From Cornus controversa (taxonomy: Eukaryota > Streptophyta > Magnoliopsida > Cornales > Cornaceae): 64,000 bases of DNA. Location: contig CM048850.1 in assembly GCA_026545225.1 (NCBI GenBank), forward strand, positions 9,081,501-9,145,500, in the 5' to 3' direction. The notes beneath the pieces were generated by a model. The model had not been told where the DNA came from. It saw only the letters and a list, made by a program, of their open reading frames with translations, and made no database searches. The stretch's first letter is position 1. Every line of letters starts with the position of its first letter. Of the stretch, positions 1 through 11,218 are shown piece after piece. Position numbers and translations under genes: made by a program.

Positions 1-260
1 TCCTCACTGATCATGAGGCCTAGCTGAGTAGACGGCATGCCAAGTGGGTGGCATACTTGCAAGAGTTCACATTTGCGCTAAGGCACCAGACAGGGAGTCT
101 GAACCGTGTTGCAGATGCAGTGAGCCATCGTACGCTGCTCCTCACCACCATGAGCACCAGAGTTGTAGGTTTCGATACATTCTCTGATATGTATGCTGCA
201 GATCTTTCCTTCGGGAGGATAATTTAGGAGGTAACTGATGGTCAACGCCATGATTTTATT

Positions 261-1525
261 TTGCACAATGGTTACCTGTTTCATGGATTAAAGTTGTGCA
301 ACCCAGATTGTTCATTAAGGCAACAGATTATTAGTGAACTTCATAACGAGGGTCATTTTGGGCGAGACAAGACGTTGGGTCTGATCTCTTCTAACTATTA
401 TTATCCCAAGTTGACCAGTGATGTGGCTCATTATATGGAGCGTTGTTATGTGTGTCAGCGGTCCAAGGGAGTTCTCATTAATGCGGGCCTGTACACACCT
501 TACCCGGTCCCTGAAGCTCCTTGGCTTGATGTCAGAATGGACTTTGTGTTGGGCTTACCTCGTACCCAATGGGCCGTGGATTCTATTTTGGTTGTGGTCG
601 ACCGATTTTGCAAGATGGCCCATTTTGTTGCTTGCAGGAAAACAATGGATGCTGCCCGGGTCGCCCATCTTTACTTCAAGGAGATTGTGCGTTTACATGG
701 TGTTCCTCAATCCATTACCTCAGATCGAGATACCAAGTTCATGAGTCAATTATGGAAGAGTCTATGGGAGAAACTGGGAACGAAGTTGAATTTTAGCAGC
801 GCCTACCAGCCTCAGACAGATGGTCAGACAGAGGTGGTGAACTGGAGTTTAGGGAACCTTTTGAGGAGTTTGGCAGGAACTAAACCAAAGTAGTGGGGTT
901 TGGCATTACCTCAAGCAGAATTTGCTTATAACAGGTCGAAGAACAGATCAACAGGAATGAGCCCATTTGAGATTGTCTATAGTCAGAACCCATCTGGGGT
1001 GCTTGACTTAGCCCCTATTCCACGCGTGGGTTGTTTCAATTGCAAGGCAGATGAGATGGCAGAACATCTTCGAGGTATCCATGAGCAGGTCAAGCTGGCC
1101 ATTCATGCGAGTAATACCAAGTACAAGGTTCAGGCTGACAGCCACCGTCTTCAAGTACTTTTTGACGTTGGTGATTTTTTTTGGGCGGTATTAACTCATG
1201 ATCGTTTCCCTGTTGGAGAGTATAACAAGCTAAAGGAGCGAAAGATTGGTCCTTGTGAGATCCTGTAGAAGATCAATGATAACGCCTACAGACTGCGCCT
1301 CCCCAGTCATTTGAGGACTTCTGATGTCTTTAATGTGAAACATCTGAGTCCTTGTTTTATGGATTCCGATGAAGCTGCTGTAAACTCGAGTACGAGTTCT
1401 TTCCAACCCGAGGTGACTGCTGTAGAGCATCCAAGTCAGATGATGCTGAGCTGTCAGACGACACGTTGATGACACTAAAATATCTTAAGTTGATAGATCA
1501 GCGTAAAGATGGCAGGAAACCGTGA
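261..1525 (+). pseudogene. Ty3/gypsy integrase, unit 1 (fossil)
   Basis: Integrase would insert retroelement cDNA into nuclear DNA. The reading shows an H-H-C-C zinc-binding region ending CYVCQRSKG, the core with MDFVLGLPRT, TSDRDTKF and PQTDGQTEVVN, and the C-terminal stretch GVLDLAPIPR to KIGPCEIL. All are typical of chromovirus integrase. The frame is broken, so no product is expected. It runs into the LTR without a visible chromodomain. Confidence 0.85.
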
Positions 1526-1590
1526 CCTTGTCACTAGTTAGGGTATTTTTGGATGCGCTTCAGTATTTTGGCCATAACTTTGGCTACAGG

Positions 1591-2050
1591 TGTCAGAATC
1601 GCCTTTATGACCACAATTCAGAAAGCTTGGTTCGGCGCACACGTCATGGGTGCCTAGCTAAAGCTGGGTGTGTATTTGTTTAGGCCAAAATCCACTATTT
1701 TCCCCTCCGAATCCCTAATTTTAGTTATTTCTTTCCTTTTTTAGTAATATTTACTTTGTTAATTAGGAAGAGAGTCTGGGCTTGATTTGGGCCAGATTTT
1801 TGGTAAATTCCTTCTTTTATTTCATATTTTATTTTTGCAAGAATATTAGGTTTTTTGCTATTTTTGGTAATGTAGATGAAGTTCAGCTATATAACCCGGC
1901 TTGTGGGTTGATTCGAAGGTACTTTTGATTTTGAATAATAATATTGAATACGAGAGACTTTTCTCTGAGTTTTTGGGCAATTCTCGTGCTTTCTTTCTGT
2001 TTATTTTCTGTTGCCCTTAGCCTACAGAATAATCACTATTCTGTCTGGCG
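1591..2050 (+). repeat. LTR between units 1 and 2
   Basis: The 3' edge is set by the primer-binding site TTGGTATCAGAGC at 2055. The 5' edge is unclear: TGTCAGAATC at 1591, or TGTGTATTTG at about 1669 just after a purine-rich AAAGCTGGG. It contains the TATA-like TATATAACCC at about 1889. LTR length is 380-460 bp. Confidence 0.7.
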
Positions 2051-2104
2051 TTAGTTGGTATCAGAGCTTTCAGCATCCTCTTGGTGAGATTTCATCAGTT
2101 TTCA

Positions 2105-2995
2105 TGGCTGGTGGTCGTGGTCGTCGTGGGCAGGTTCCAAACGAGGAAGTCCCACACCATGATCGTAGTGTTCAGGATTTGATCATTGAGGATTTACAGA
2201 GGCAAGTTGCAGAGTTAACCTAGCGTCTAACGGCGCAGACTATCAGTGATCGTGAGGTGGAAGATCACGAATCTGATTCCTGTTTCGATAACCCGTTTCA
2301 CAATCATGCTCGATTCTGGGGGCACCGTGGTCGGGAGGAATGTCATGGAGACCTCAGTTTCAGAGTGGATCTGCCCGAGTTTTTTGGTACGTTACAGGCC
2401 GAAGGATTTGTCGATTGGATGAACGAAGTGGAACGTATCTTTGAGTATAAAGAAGTCCCAAATCGTGTCAAGGTGAAACTGGTCGCCATCAAACTCAAAG
2501 GCAGAGCCTCTGCATGGTGGGAGCAGTTGAGGCGATCACTAGACAAGCAGGGCAAGGCAAAGATCACTGATTGGGAGAAGATGAAGAAGAAGATGAAGGG
2601 TCACTTCCTCCCTTTCGGCTACATTCAAACCCTGTTTCAGCGACTTCAGTCGTTGAGGCAAGGAACGAGATCGGTTGATGATTACACAGAGCAGTTCTAT
2701 CAATTGATAGCTTAGAATGATTTATCTTAGACAGAAGAGCAGACGGTGGCGCGGTATTTGGGAGGATTACGGCAGCCCCTACAAGATGTCCTCAGCCTTC
2801 ACTCGCTTTGGACTGTTTCTGAAGCATACTAACGCGCACTTGCAGTGGAAAAACAGCAGAATTGGAGGCATACTTGCAAGAGGGAATTATTCCACCTATG
2901 ATCTGGAGTTTTATGCCATCATTCAGTCCCTAAAGCATTGGCGTCACTACCTAATACAGAGGGAATTCATTCTCCTCACTGATCATGAGGCCTAG
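2105..2995 (+). pseudogene. gag start and RNase H piece, unit 1/2 junction
   Basis: Begins with MAGGRGRRGQ shortly after the primer-binding site and continues through a retrotransposon gag core (FFGTLQAEGFVDWMNEVERI, KLKGRASAWWEQLRRSL). An RNase H-like piece follows (YSTYDLEFYAIIQSLKHW, FILLTDHEA). In Ty3 elements gag forms the particle and RNase H removes the RNA template. The region between these two domains in a complete element is not represented. Broken. Confidence 0.8.
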
Positions 2996-3232
2996 CTGAG
3001 TAGACGGCATGCCAAGTGGGTGGCATACTTGCAAGAGTTCACATTTGCGCTAAGGCACCAGACAGGGAGTCTGAACCGTGTTGCAGATGCAGTGAGCCAT
3101 CGTACGCTGCTCCTCACCACCATGAGCACCAGAGTTGTAGGTTTCGATACATTCTCTGATATGTATGCTGCAGATCTTTCCTTCGGGAGGATAATTTAGG
3201 AGGTAACTGATGGTCAACGCCATGATTTTATT

Positions 3233-4497
3233 TTGCACAATGGTTACCTGTTTCATGGATTAAAGTTGTGCAACCCAGATTGTTCATTAAGGCAACAGAT
3301 TATTAGTGAACTTCATAACGAGGGTCATTTTGGGCGAGACAAGACGTTGGGTCTGATCTCTTCTAACTATTATTATCCCAAGTTGACCAGTGATGTGGCT
3401 CATTATATGGAGCGTTGTTATGTGTGTCAGCGGTCCAAGGGAGTTCTCATTAATGCGGGCCTGTACACACCTTACCCGGTCCCTGAAGCTCCTTGGCTTG
3501 ATGTCAGAATGGACTTTGTGTTGGGCTTACCTCGTACCCAATGGGCCGTGGATTCTATTTTGGTTGTGGTCGACCGATTTTGCAAGATGGCCCATTTTGT
3601 TGCTTGCAGGAAAACAATGGATGCTGCCCGGGTCGCCCATCTTTACTTCAAGGAGATTGTGCGTTTACATGGTGTTCCTCAATCCATTACCTCAGATCGA
3701 GATACCAAGTTCATGAGTCAATTATGGAAGAGTCTATGGGAGAAACTGGGAACGAAGTTGAATTTTAGCAGCGCCTACCAGCCTCAGACAGATGGTCAGA
3801 CAGAGGTGGTGAACTGGAGTTTAGGGAACCTTTTGAGGAGTTTGGCAGGAACTAAACCAAAGTAGTGGGGTTTGGCATTACCTCAAGCAGAATTTGCTTA
3901 TAACAGGTCGAAGAACAGATCAACAGGAATGAGCCCATTTGAGATTGTCTATAGTCAGAACCCATCTGGGGTGCTTGACTTAGCCCCTATTCCGCGCGTG
4001 GGTTGTTTCAATTGCAAGGCAGATGAGATGGCAGAACATCTTCGAGGTATCCATGAGCAGGTCAAGCTGGCCATTCATGCGAGTAATACCAAGTACAAGG
4101 TTCAGGCTGACAGCCACCGTCTTCAAGTACTTTTTGACGTTGGTGATTTTTTTTGGGCGGTATTAACTCATGATCGTTTCCCTGTTGGAGAGTATAACAA
4201 GCTAAAGGAGCGAAAGATTGGTCCTTGTGAGATCCTGTAGAAGATCAATGATAACGCCTACAGACTGCGCCTCCCCAGTCATTTGAGGACTTCTGATGTC
4301 TTTAATGTGAAACATCTGAGTCCTTGTTTTATGGATTCCGATGAAGCTGCTGTAAACTCGAGTACGAGTTCTTTCCAACCCGAGGTGACTGCTGTAGAGC
4401 ATCCAAGTCAGATGATGCTGAGCTGTCAGACGACACGTTGATGACACTAAAATATCTTAAGTTGATAGATCAGCGTAAAGATGGCAGGAAACCGTGA
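3233..4497 (+). pseudogene. Ty3/gypsy integrase, unit 2 (fossil)
   Basis: Same domain order and same broken state as the unit 1 copy, 2972 bp downstream, with virtually identical sequence. No function is expected. Confidence 0.85.
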
Positions 4498-4562
4498 CCT
4501 TGTCACTAGTTAGGGTATTTTTGGATGCGCTTCAGTATTTTGGCCATAACTTTGGCTACAGG

Positions 4563-5022
4563 TGTCAGAATCGCCTTTATGACCACAATTCAGAAAGCTT
4601 GGTTCGGTGCACACGTCATGGGTGCCTAGCTAAAGCTGGGTGTGTATTTGTTTAGGCCAAAATCCACTATTTTCCCCTCCGAATCCCTAATTTTAGTTAT
4701 TTCTTTCCTTTTTTAGTAATATTTACTTTGTTAATTGGGAAGAGAGTCTGGGCTTGATTTGGGCCAGATTTTTGGTAAATTCCTTCTTTTATTTCATATT
4801 TTATTTTTGCAAGAATATTAGGTTTTTTGCTATTTTTGGTAATGTAGATGAAGTTCAGCTATATAACCCGGCTTGTGGGTTGATTCGAAGGTACTTTTGA
4901 TTTTGAATAATAATATTGAATACGAGAGACTTTTCTCTGAGTTTTTGGGCAATTCTCGTGCTTTCTTTCTGTTTATTTTCTGTTGCCCTTAGCCTACAGA
5001 ATAATCACTATTCTGTCTGGCG
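4563..5022 (+). repeat. LTR between units 2 and 3
   Basis: Exact positional counterpart (+2972) of the LTR at 1591-2050, with two visible substitutions and the same primer-binding site downstream. The 5' edge carries the same uncertainty. Confidence 0.7.
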
Positions 5023-5076
5023 TTAGTTGGTATCAGAGCTTTCAGCATCCTCTTGGTGAGATTTCATCAGTTTTCA

Positions 5077-5967
5077 TGGCTGGTGGTCGTGGTCGTCGTG
5101 GGCAGGTTCCAAACGAGGAAGTCCCACACCATGATCGTAGTGTTCAGGATTTGATCATTGAGGATTTACAGAGGCAAGTTGCAGAGTTAACCTAGCGTCT
5201 AACGGCGCAGACTATCAGTGATCGTGAGGTGGAAGATCACGAATCTGATTCCTGTTTCGATAACCCGTTTCACAATCATGCTCGATTCTGGGGGCACCGT
5301 GGTCGGGAGGAATGTCATGGAGACCTCAGTTTCAGAGTGGATCTGCCCGAGTTTTTTGGTACGTTACAGGCCGAAGGATTTGTCGATTGGATGAACGAAG
5401 TGGAACGTATCTTTGAGTATAAAGAAGTCCCAAATCGTGTCAAGGTGAAACTGGTCGCCATCAAACTCAAAGGCAGAGCCTCTGCATGGTGGGAGCAGTT
5501 GAGGCGATCACTAGACAAGCAGGGCAAGGCAAAGATCACTGATTGGGAGAAGATGAAGAAGAAGATGAAGGGTCACTTCCTCCCTTTCGGCTACATTCAA
5601 ACCCTGTTTCAGCGACTTCAGTCGTTGAGGCAAGGAACGAGATCGGTTGATGATTACACAGAGCAGTTCTATCAATTGATAGCTTAGAATGATTTATCTT
5701 AGACAGAAGAGCAGACGGTGGCGCGGTATTTGGGAGGATTACGGCAGCCCCTACAAGATGTCCTCAGCCTTCACTCGCTTTGGACTGTTTCTGAAGCATA
5801 CTAACGCGCACTTGCAGTGGAAAAACAGCAGAATTGGAGGCATACTTGCAAGAGGGAATTATTCCACCTATGATCTGGAGTTTTATGCCATCATTCAGTC
5901 CCTAAAGCATTGGCGTCACTACCTAATACAGAGGGAATTCATTCTCCTCACTGATCATGAGGCCTAG
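5077..5967 (+). pseudogene. gag start and RNase H piece, unit 2/3 junction
   Basis: Identical layout and near-identical sequence to 2105-2995: gag start MAGGRGRRGQ, gag core, then the RNase H piece. Fossil. Confidence 0.8.
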
Positions 5968-6204
5968 CTGAGTAGACGGCATGCCAAGTGGGTGGCATAC
6001 TTGCAAGAGTTCACATTTGCGCTAAGGCACCAGACAGGGAGTCTGAACCGTGTTGCAGATGCAGTGAGCCATCGTACGCTGCTCCTCACCACCATGAGCA
6101 CCAGAGTTGTAGGTTTCGATACATTCTCTGATATGTATGCTGCAGATCTTTCCTTCGGGAGGATAATTTAGGAGGTAACTGATGGTCAACGCCATGATTT
6201 TATT

Positions 6205-7469
6205 TTGCACAATGGTTACCTGTTTCATGGATTAAAGTTGTGCAACCCAGATTGTTCATTAAGGCAACAGATTATTAGTGAACTTCATAACAAGGGTCAT
6301 TTTGGGCGAGACAAGACGTTGGGTCTGATCTCTTCTAACTATTATTATCCCAAGTTGACCAGTGATGTGGCTCATTATATGGAGCGTTGTTATGTGTGTC
6401 AGCGGTCCAAGGGAGTTCTCATTAATGCGGGCCTGTACACACCTTACCCGGTCCCTGAAGCTCCTTGGCTTGATGTCAGAATGGACTTTGTGTTGGGCTT
6501 ACCTCGTACCCAATGGGCCGTGGATTCTATTTTGGTTGTGGTCGACCGATTTTGCAAGATGGCCCATTTTGTTGCTTGCAAGAAAACAATGGATGCTGCC
6601 CGGGTCGCCCATCTTTACTTCAAGGAGATTGTGCGTTTACATGGTGTTCCTCAATCCATTACCTCAGATCGAGATACCAAGTTCATGAGTCAATTATGGA
6701 AGAGTCTATGGGAGAAACTGGGAACGAAGTTGAATTTTAGCAGCGCCTACCAGCCTCAGACAGATGGTCAGACAGAGGTGGTGAACTGGAGTTTAGGGAA
6801 CCTTTTGAGGAGTTTGGCAGGAACTAAACCAAAGTAGTGGGGTTTGGCATTACCTCAAGCAGAATTTGCTTATAACAGGTCGAAGAACAGATCAACAGGA
6901 ATGAGCCCATTTGAGATTGTCTATAGTCAGAACCCATCTGGGGTGCTTGACTTAGCCCCTATTCTGCGTGTGGGTTGTTTCAATTGCAAGGCAGATGAGA
7001 TGGCAGAACATCTTCGAGGTATCCATGAGCAGGTCAAGCTGGCCATTCATGCGAGTAATACCAAGTACAAGGTTCAGGCTGACAGCCACCGTCTTCAAGT
7101 ACTTTTTGACGTTGGTGATTTTTTTTGGGCGGTATTAACTCATGATCGTTTACCTGTTGGAGAGTATAACAAGCTAAAGGAGCGAAAGATTGGTCCTTGT
7201 GAGATCCTGTAGAAGATCAATGATAACGCCTACAGACTGCGCCTCCCCAGTCATTTGAGGACTTCTGATGTCTTTAATGTGAAACATCTGAGTCCTTATT
7301 TTATGGATTCCGATGAAGCTGCTATAAACTCGAGTACGAGTTCTTTCCAACCCGAGGTGACTGCTGTAGAGCATCCAAGTCAGATGATGCTGAGCTGTCA
7401 GACGACACGTTGATGACACTAAAATATCTTAAGTTGATAGATCAGCGTAAAGATGGCAGGAAACCGTGA
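6205..7469 (+). pseudogene. Ty3/gypsy integrase, unit 3 (fossil)
   Basis: Third copy, with a few amino-acid differences from units 1 and 2 but the same parts and the same broken state. Confidence 0.85.
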
Positions 7470-7534
7470 CCTTGTCACTAGTTAGGGTATTTTTGGATGC
7501 GCTTCAGTATTTTGGCCATAACTTTGGCTACAGG

Positions 7535-7994
7535 TGTCAGAATCGCCTTTATGACCACAATTCAGAAAGCTTGGTTCGGCGCACACGTTATGGGTGCCTA
7601 GCTAAAGCTGGGTGTGTATTTTTTTAGGCCAAAATCCACTATTTTCCCCTCCGAATCCCTAATTTTAGTTATTTCTTTCCTTTTTTAGTAATATTTACTT
7701 TGTTAATTAGGAAGAGATTCTGGGCTTGATTTGGGCCAGATTTTTGGTAAATTCCTTCTTTTATTTCATATTTTATTTTTGCAAGAATATTAGGTTTTTT
7801 GCTATTTTTGGTAATGTAGATGAAGTTCAGCTATATAACCCGGCTTGTGGGTTGATTCGAAGGTACTTTTGATTTTGAATAATAATATTGAATACGAGAG
7901 ACTTTTCTTTGAGTTTTTGGGCAATTCTCGTGCTTTCTTTCTGTTTATTTTCTGTTGCCCTTAGCCTACAGAATAATCACTATTCTGTTTGGCG
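7535..7994 (+). repeat. LTR between units 3 and 4
   Basis: Counterpart at +5944, with a handful of substitutions relative to the first copy, followed by the same primer-binding site and gag start. Confidence 0.7.
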
Positions 7995-8048
7995 TTAGTT
8001 GGTATCAGAGCTTTCAGCATCTTCTTGGTGAGATTTCATCAGTTTTCA

Positions 8049-8939
8049 TGGCTGGTGGTCGTGGTCGTCGTGGGCAGGTTCCAAACGAGGAAGTCCCACA
8101 CCATGATCGTAGTGTTCAGGATTTGATCATTGAGGATTTACAGAGGCAAGTTGCAGAGTTAACCTAGCGTCTAACGGCGCAGACTATCAGTGATCGTGAG
8201 GTGGAAGATCACGAATCTGATTCCTGTTTCGATAACCCGTTTCACAATCATGCTCGATTCTGTGGGCACCGTGGTCGGGAGGAATGTCATGGAGACCTCA
8301 GTTTCAGAGTGGATCTGCCCGAGTTTTTTGGTACGTTACAGGCCGAAGGATTTGTCGATTGGATGAACGAAGTGGAACGTATCTTTGAGTATAAAGAAGT
8401 CCCAAATCGTGTCAAGGTGAAACTGGTCGCCATCAAACTCAAAGGCAGAGCCTCTGCATGGTGGGAGCAGTTGAGGCGATCACTAGACAAGCAGGGCAAG
8501 GCAAAGATCACTGATTGGGAGAAGATGAAGAAGAAGATGAAGGGTCACTTCCTCCCTTTCGGCTACATTCAAACCCTGTTTCAGCGACTTCAGTCGTTGA
8601 GGCAAGGAACGAGATCGGTTGATGATTACACAGAGCAGTTCTATCAATTGATAGCTTAGAATGATTTATCTTAGACAGAAGAGCAGACGGTGGCGCGGTA
8701 TTTGGGAGGATTACGACAGCCCCTACAAGATGTCCTCAGCCTTCACTCGCTTTGGACTGTTTCTGAAGCATACTAACGCGCACTTGCAGTGGAAAAACAG
8801 CAGAATTGGAGGCATACTTGCAAGAGGGAATTATTCCACCTATGATCTGGAGTTTTATGCCATCATTCAGTCCCTAAAGCATTGGCGTCACTACCTAATA
8901 CAGAGGGAATTCATTCTCCTCACTGATCATGAGGCCTAG
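8049..8939 (+). pseudogene. gag start and RNase H piece, unit 3/4 junction
   Basis: Third copy of the gag/RNase H segment with a few substitutions. Same parts, same broken state. Confidence 0.8.
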
Positions 8940-9333
8940 CTGAGTAGACGGCATGCCAAGTGGGTGGCATACTTGCAAGAGTTCACATTTGCGCTAAGGC
9001 ACCAGACAGGGAGTCTGAACCGTGTTGCAGATGCAGTGAGCCATCGTACGTTGCTCCTCACCACCATGAGCACCAGAGTTGTAGGTTTCGATACATTCTC
9101 TGATATGTATGCTGCAGATCTTTCCTTCGGGAGGATAATTTAGGAGGTAACTGATGGTCAATGCCATGATTTTATTTTGCGCAATGGTTACCTTTTTTGT
9201 AGATTAAAGTTGTACATCCCAGATTGTTCATTAAGGCAACAGATTATTAGTGAACTTCATAACGAGGGTCATTTTGGGCAAGACAAGACGTTGGGTCTGA
9301 TCTCTTCCAACTATTATTAGCCTAAGTTGACCA

Positions 9334-10464
9334 GTGACGTGCCTTATTATGTGGAGTGACGTGGCTTATTATGTGGAGCGTTGTTATGTGTGTCAGCGGT
9401 CCAAGGGAGTTCTCACTAATGCGGGCGTGTACACACCTTTACCGGTCCCTGAAACTCCTTGGCTTGATATCAGTATGAACTTTGTGTTGGGCTTACCTCG
9501 TACCCAACGGGCCGTGGATTTTATTTTGGTTGTGGTCGACCAGTTTTCCAAGATGGCCCATTTTGTTGCTTGCAGGAAAACAATGGATGCTGCCTGGGTC
9601 ACCCATCTTTACTTCAAGGAGATTGTGCGTTTACATGGTGTTCCCCAATCCATTACCTCAGATCGAGATACCAAGTTCGTGAGTCAATTCTGGAAGAGTC
9701 TATGGGAGAAACTGGGAACGAAGTTGATTTTTAGCAGCGCCTACCATCCTCAGACAGATGGTCAGACAGAGGTGGTGAACCGGAGTTTGGGGAACCTTTT
9801 GAGGAGTTTAGTAGGAAGTAAACCAAAGCAGTGGGGTTTGGCATCACCTCAAGCAGAATTTACTTATAACAGGTCGAAGAACAGATCAACAGGAATGAGC
9901 CCATTTGAGATTGTGTATAGTCAGAACCCATCTAGGGTGCTTGACTTAGCCCCTATTCCGCGCATGGGTCGTTTCAATTGCAAGGTAGATGAGATGGCAG
10001 AACATCTTCGAGGTATCCAGGAGCAGGTCAAGCTGGCCATTCACGAGAGTAATACCAAGTACAAGGTTCAGGCTAACAACCACCGTCGTCAAGTACTTTT
10101 TGACGTTGGTGATTTTGTTTGGGCGGTATTAACTCATGATCATTTCCCTGTTAGAGAGTATAACAAGCTAAAGGAGCGAAAGATTGGTCCCTGTGAGATC
10201 CTACAGAAGATCAATGATAACGCCTATAGACTGCGCCTCCCCAGTCATTTGAGGACTTCTGACGTCTTTAATGTGAAACATCTGAGTCCTTGTTTTATGG
10301 ATTTCGATGAAGCTGCTGTAAACTCGAGGACGAGTTCTTTCCAACCCGAGGTGACTGATGTAGGAGCATCCGAGTCAGATGATGCTGAGCTATCAGACGA
10401 CATGTTGATGGAACTGAAATATCTTGAGTTGGCAGATCAGTGTAAAGATGGCAGAAAACCATGA
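9334..10464 (+). pseudogene. Ty3/gypsy integrase, unit 4 (longest frame)
   Basis: A 376-residue reading covers the end of the zinc-binding region (ERCYVCQRSKG), the catalytic core, the C-terminal domain (AVLTHDHFPVREYNKLKERK) and an acidic tail ending KDGRKP before the LTR. It is the least decayed integrase of the array. The reading starts within the zinc-binding region and there is no linked reverse transcriptase, so it is counted as a fossil. Motifs place it with CRM-like chromoviruses; no chromodomain is evident. Confidence 0.8.
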
Positions 10465-10530
10465 CCTTGTCACTAATTAGGGTATTTTTGGATGCACTTT
10501 AGTATTTTGGCCATAACTTTGGCTACAGGT

Positions 10531-10975
10531 GTCAGAATCGCCTTTATAACCACAATTCGGAAAGCTTGGTTCGGCGTGCATGTCATGGGTGCCTAGCTAA
10601 AGCTTGGTGTGTATTTTTTTGAGGCCAAAATCCACTATTTTCCCCTCTGAATCCCTATTTTAGTTATTTCTTTCCTTTTTTAGTAATATTTACTTTGTTA
10701 ATTAGGAAGAGATGGGCCAGATTTTTGGTAAATTCCTTCTTTTATTTCGTATTTTATTTTGGCAAGAATATTAGATTTTTTGCTATTTTTGGTAATGTTG
10801 ATGAAGTTCAGCTATATAACCCGGCTTGTGGGTTGATTCGAAGGTACTTTTGATTTTGAATAATAATATTGAATACGAGAGACTTTTCTCTGAGTTTTTG
10901 GGCAATTCTCGTGCTTTCTTTCTGTTTATTTTCTGTTGCCCTTAGCCTACAGAATAATCACTATTCTGTCCGGCA
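10531..10975 (+). repeat. Terminal 3' LTR of the array
   Basis: By eye about 3% substitutions plus small length differences from the inner LTRs. It ends in CA and is followed by non-element sequence, which fixes the LTR 3' boundary for the family. The TATA-like TATATAACCC is conserved. Confidence 0.75.
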
Positions 10976-11218
10976 TCAAGAGCTGTGGAAATAAGGTTTT
11001 GAAATTGTTCCAAGTTTTGTAATCTCAACAAGACAACTGATTTTGGCTTCTCTGTAATTTATAACCTTTTTTGTAATTTTGGGTTTCTCTCTTTTTGGAG
11101 GCAACCCAAATCTAATTTTGAGTTTCCAAAATGTTCCAAGAAATGAACTTTGGTTCTCTTCTTCAACACACTGTCCACAACTGATTTAGGGTTTGTTACT
11201 TTCATATTTATTGTTTAT
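10976..11218. other. Unassigned AT-rich spacer
   Basis: Non-coding sequence between the end of the gypsy array and the copia LTR. No coding frame, structural RNA or repeat recognised. It may be the original insertion target. Confidence 0.4.

Larger units (their letters stand above)
1..2972 (+). repeat. Array unit 1 (2972 bp)
   Basis: Position 1 of the window aligns with 2973, 5945 and 8917. Phase is arbitrary because the window starts inside the RNase H piece. Order: RNase H end, integrase, LTR, primer-binding site, gag start, RNase H start. By eye it differs from unit 2 at only about three bases. Confidence 0.93.
2973..5944 (+). repeat. Array unit 2 (2972 bp)
   Basis: Second full copy, same length to the base and almost identical to unit 1. 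It carries the same broken reading frames, so the units were multiplied after the element had already decayed. Confidence 0.93.
5945..8916 (+). repeat. Array unit 3 (2972 bp)
   Basis: Third full copy. By eye about fifteen single-base differences from unit 1, spread over integrase, LTR and gag. It is slightly older or more diverged than the unit 1/unit 2 pair. Confidence 0.93.
1..10975 (+). mobile_element. Ty3/gypsy (CRM-like chromovirus) head-to-tail array
   Basis: The same 2972-bp segment occurs three times in direct orientation, followed by a diverged partial fourth copy. Each full unit holds, in order, integrase, one LTR, a tRNA-iMet primer-binding site (TTGGTATCAGAGC), a gag start and an RNase H piece. 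Neighbouring units therefore share single LTRs. Protease and most of reverse transcriptase are not seen, so this is a non-autonomous, broken derivative with several breaks per unit. The integrase motif PQTDGQTEVVNRSL and the gag start MAGGRGRRGQ fit chromoviruses of CRM/Galadriel type; the clade is inferred by eye. The left end lies outside the window. Confidence 0.85.
8917..10975 (+). repeat. Array unit 4, partial and diverged 3' end
   Basis: It starts as an almost perfect continuation of the array but from about 9160 differs at several percent of positions. It ends with an LTR whose last bases (CCGGCA, to 10975) are followed by unrelated sequence instead of a primer-binding site. This is the true 3' end of the array. 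Its integrase frame is the longest in the array. Confidence 0.88.
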
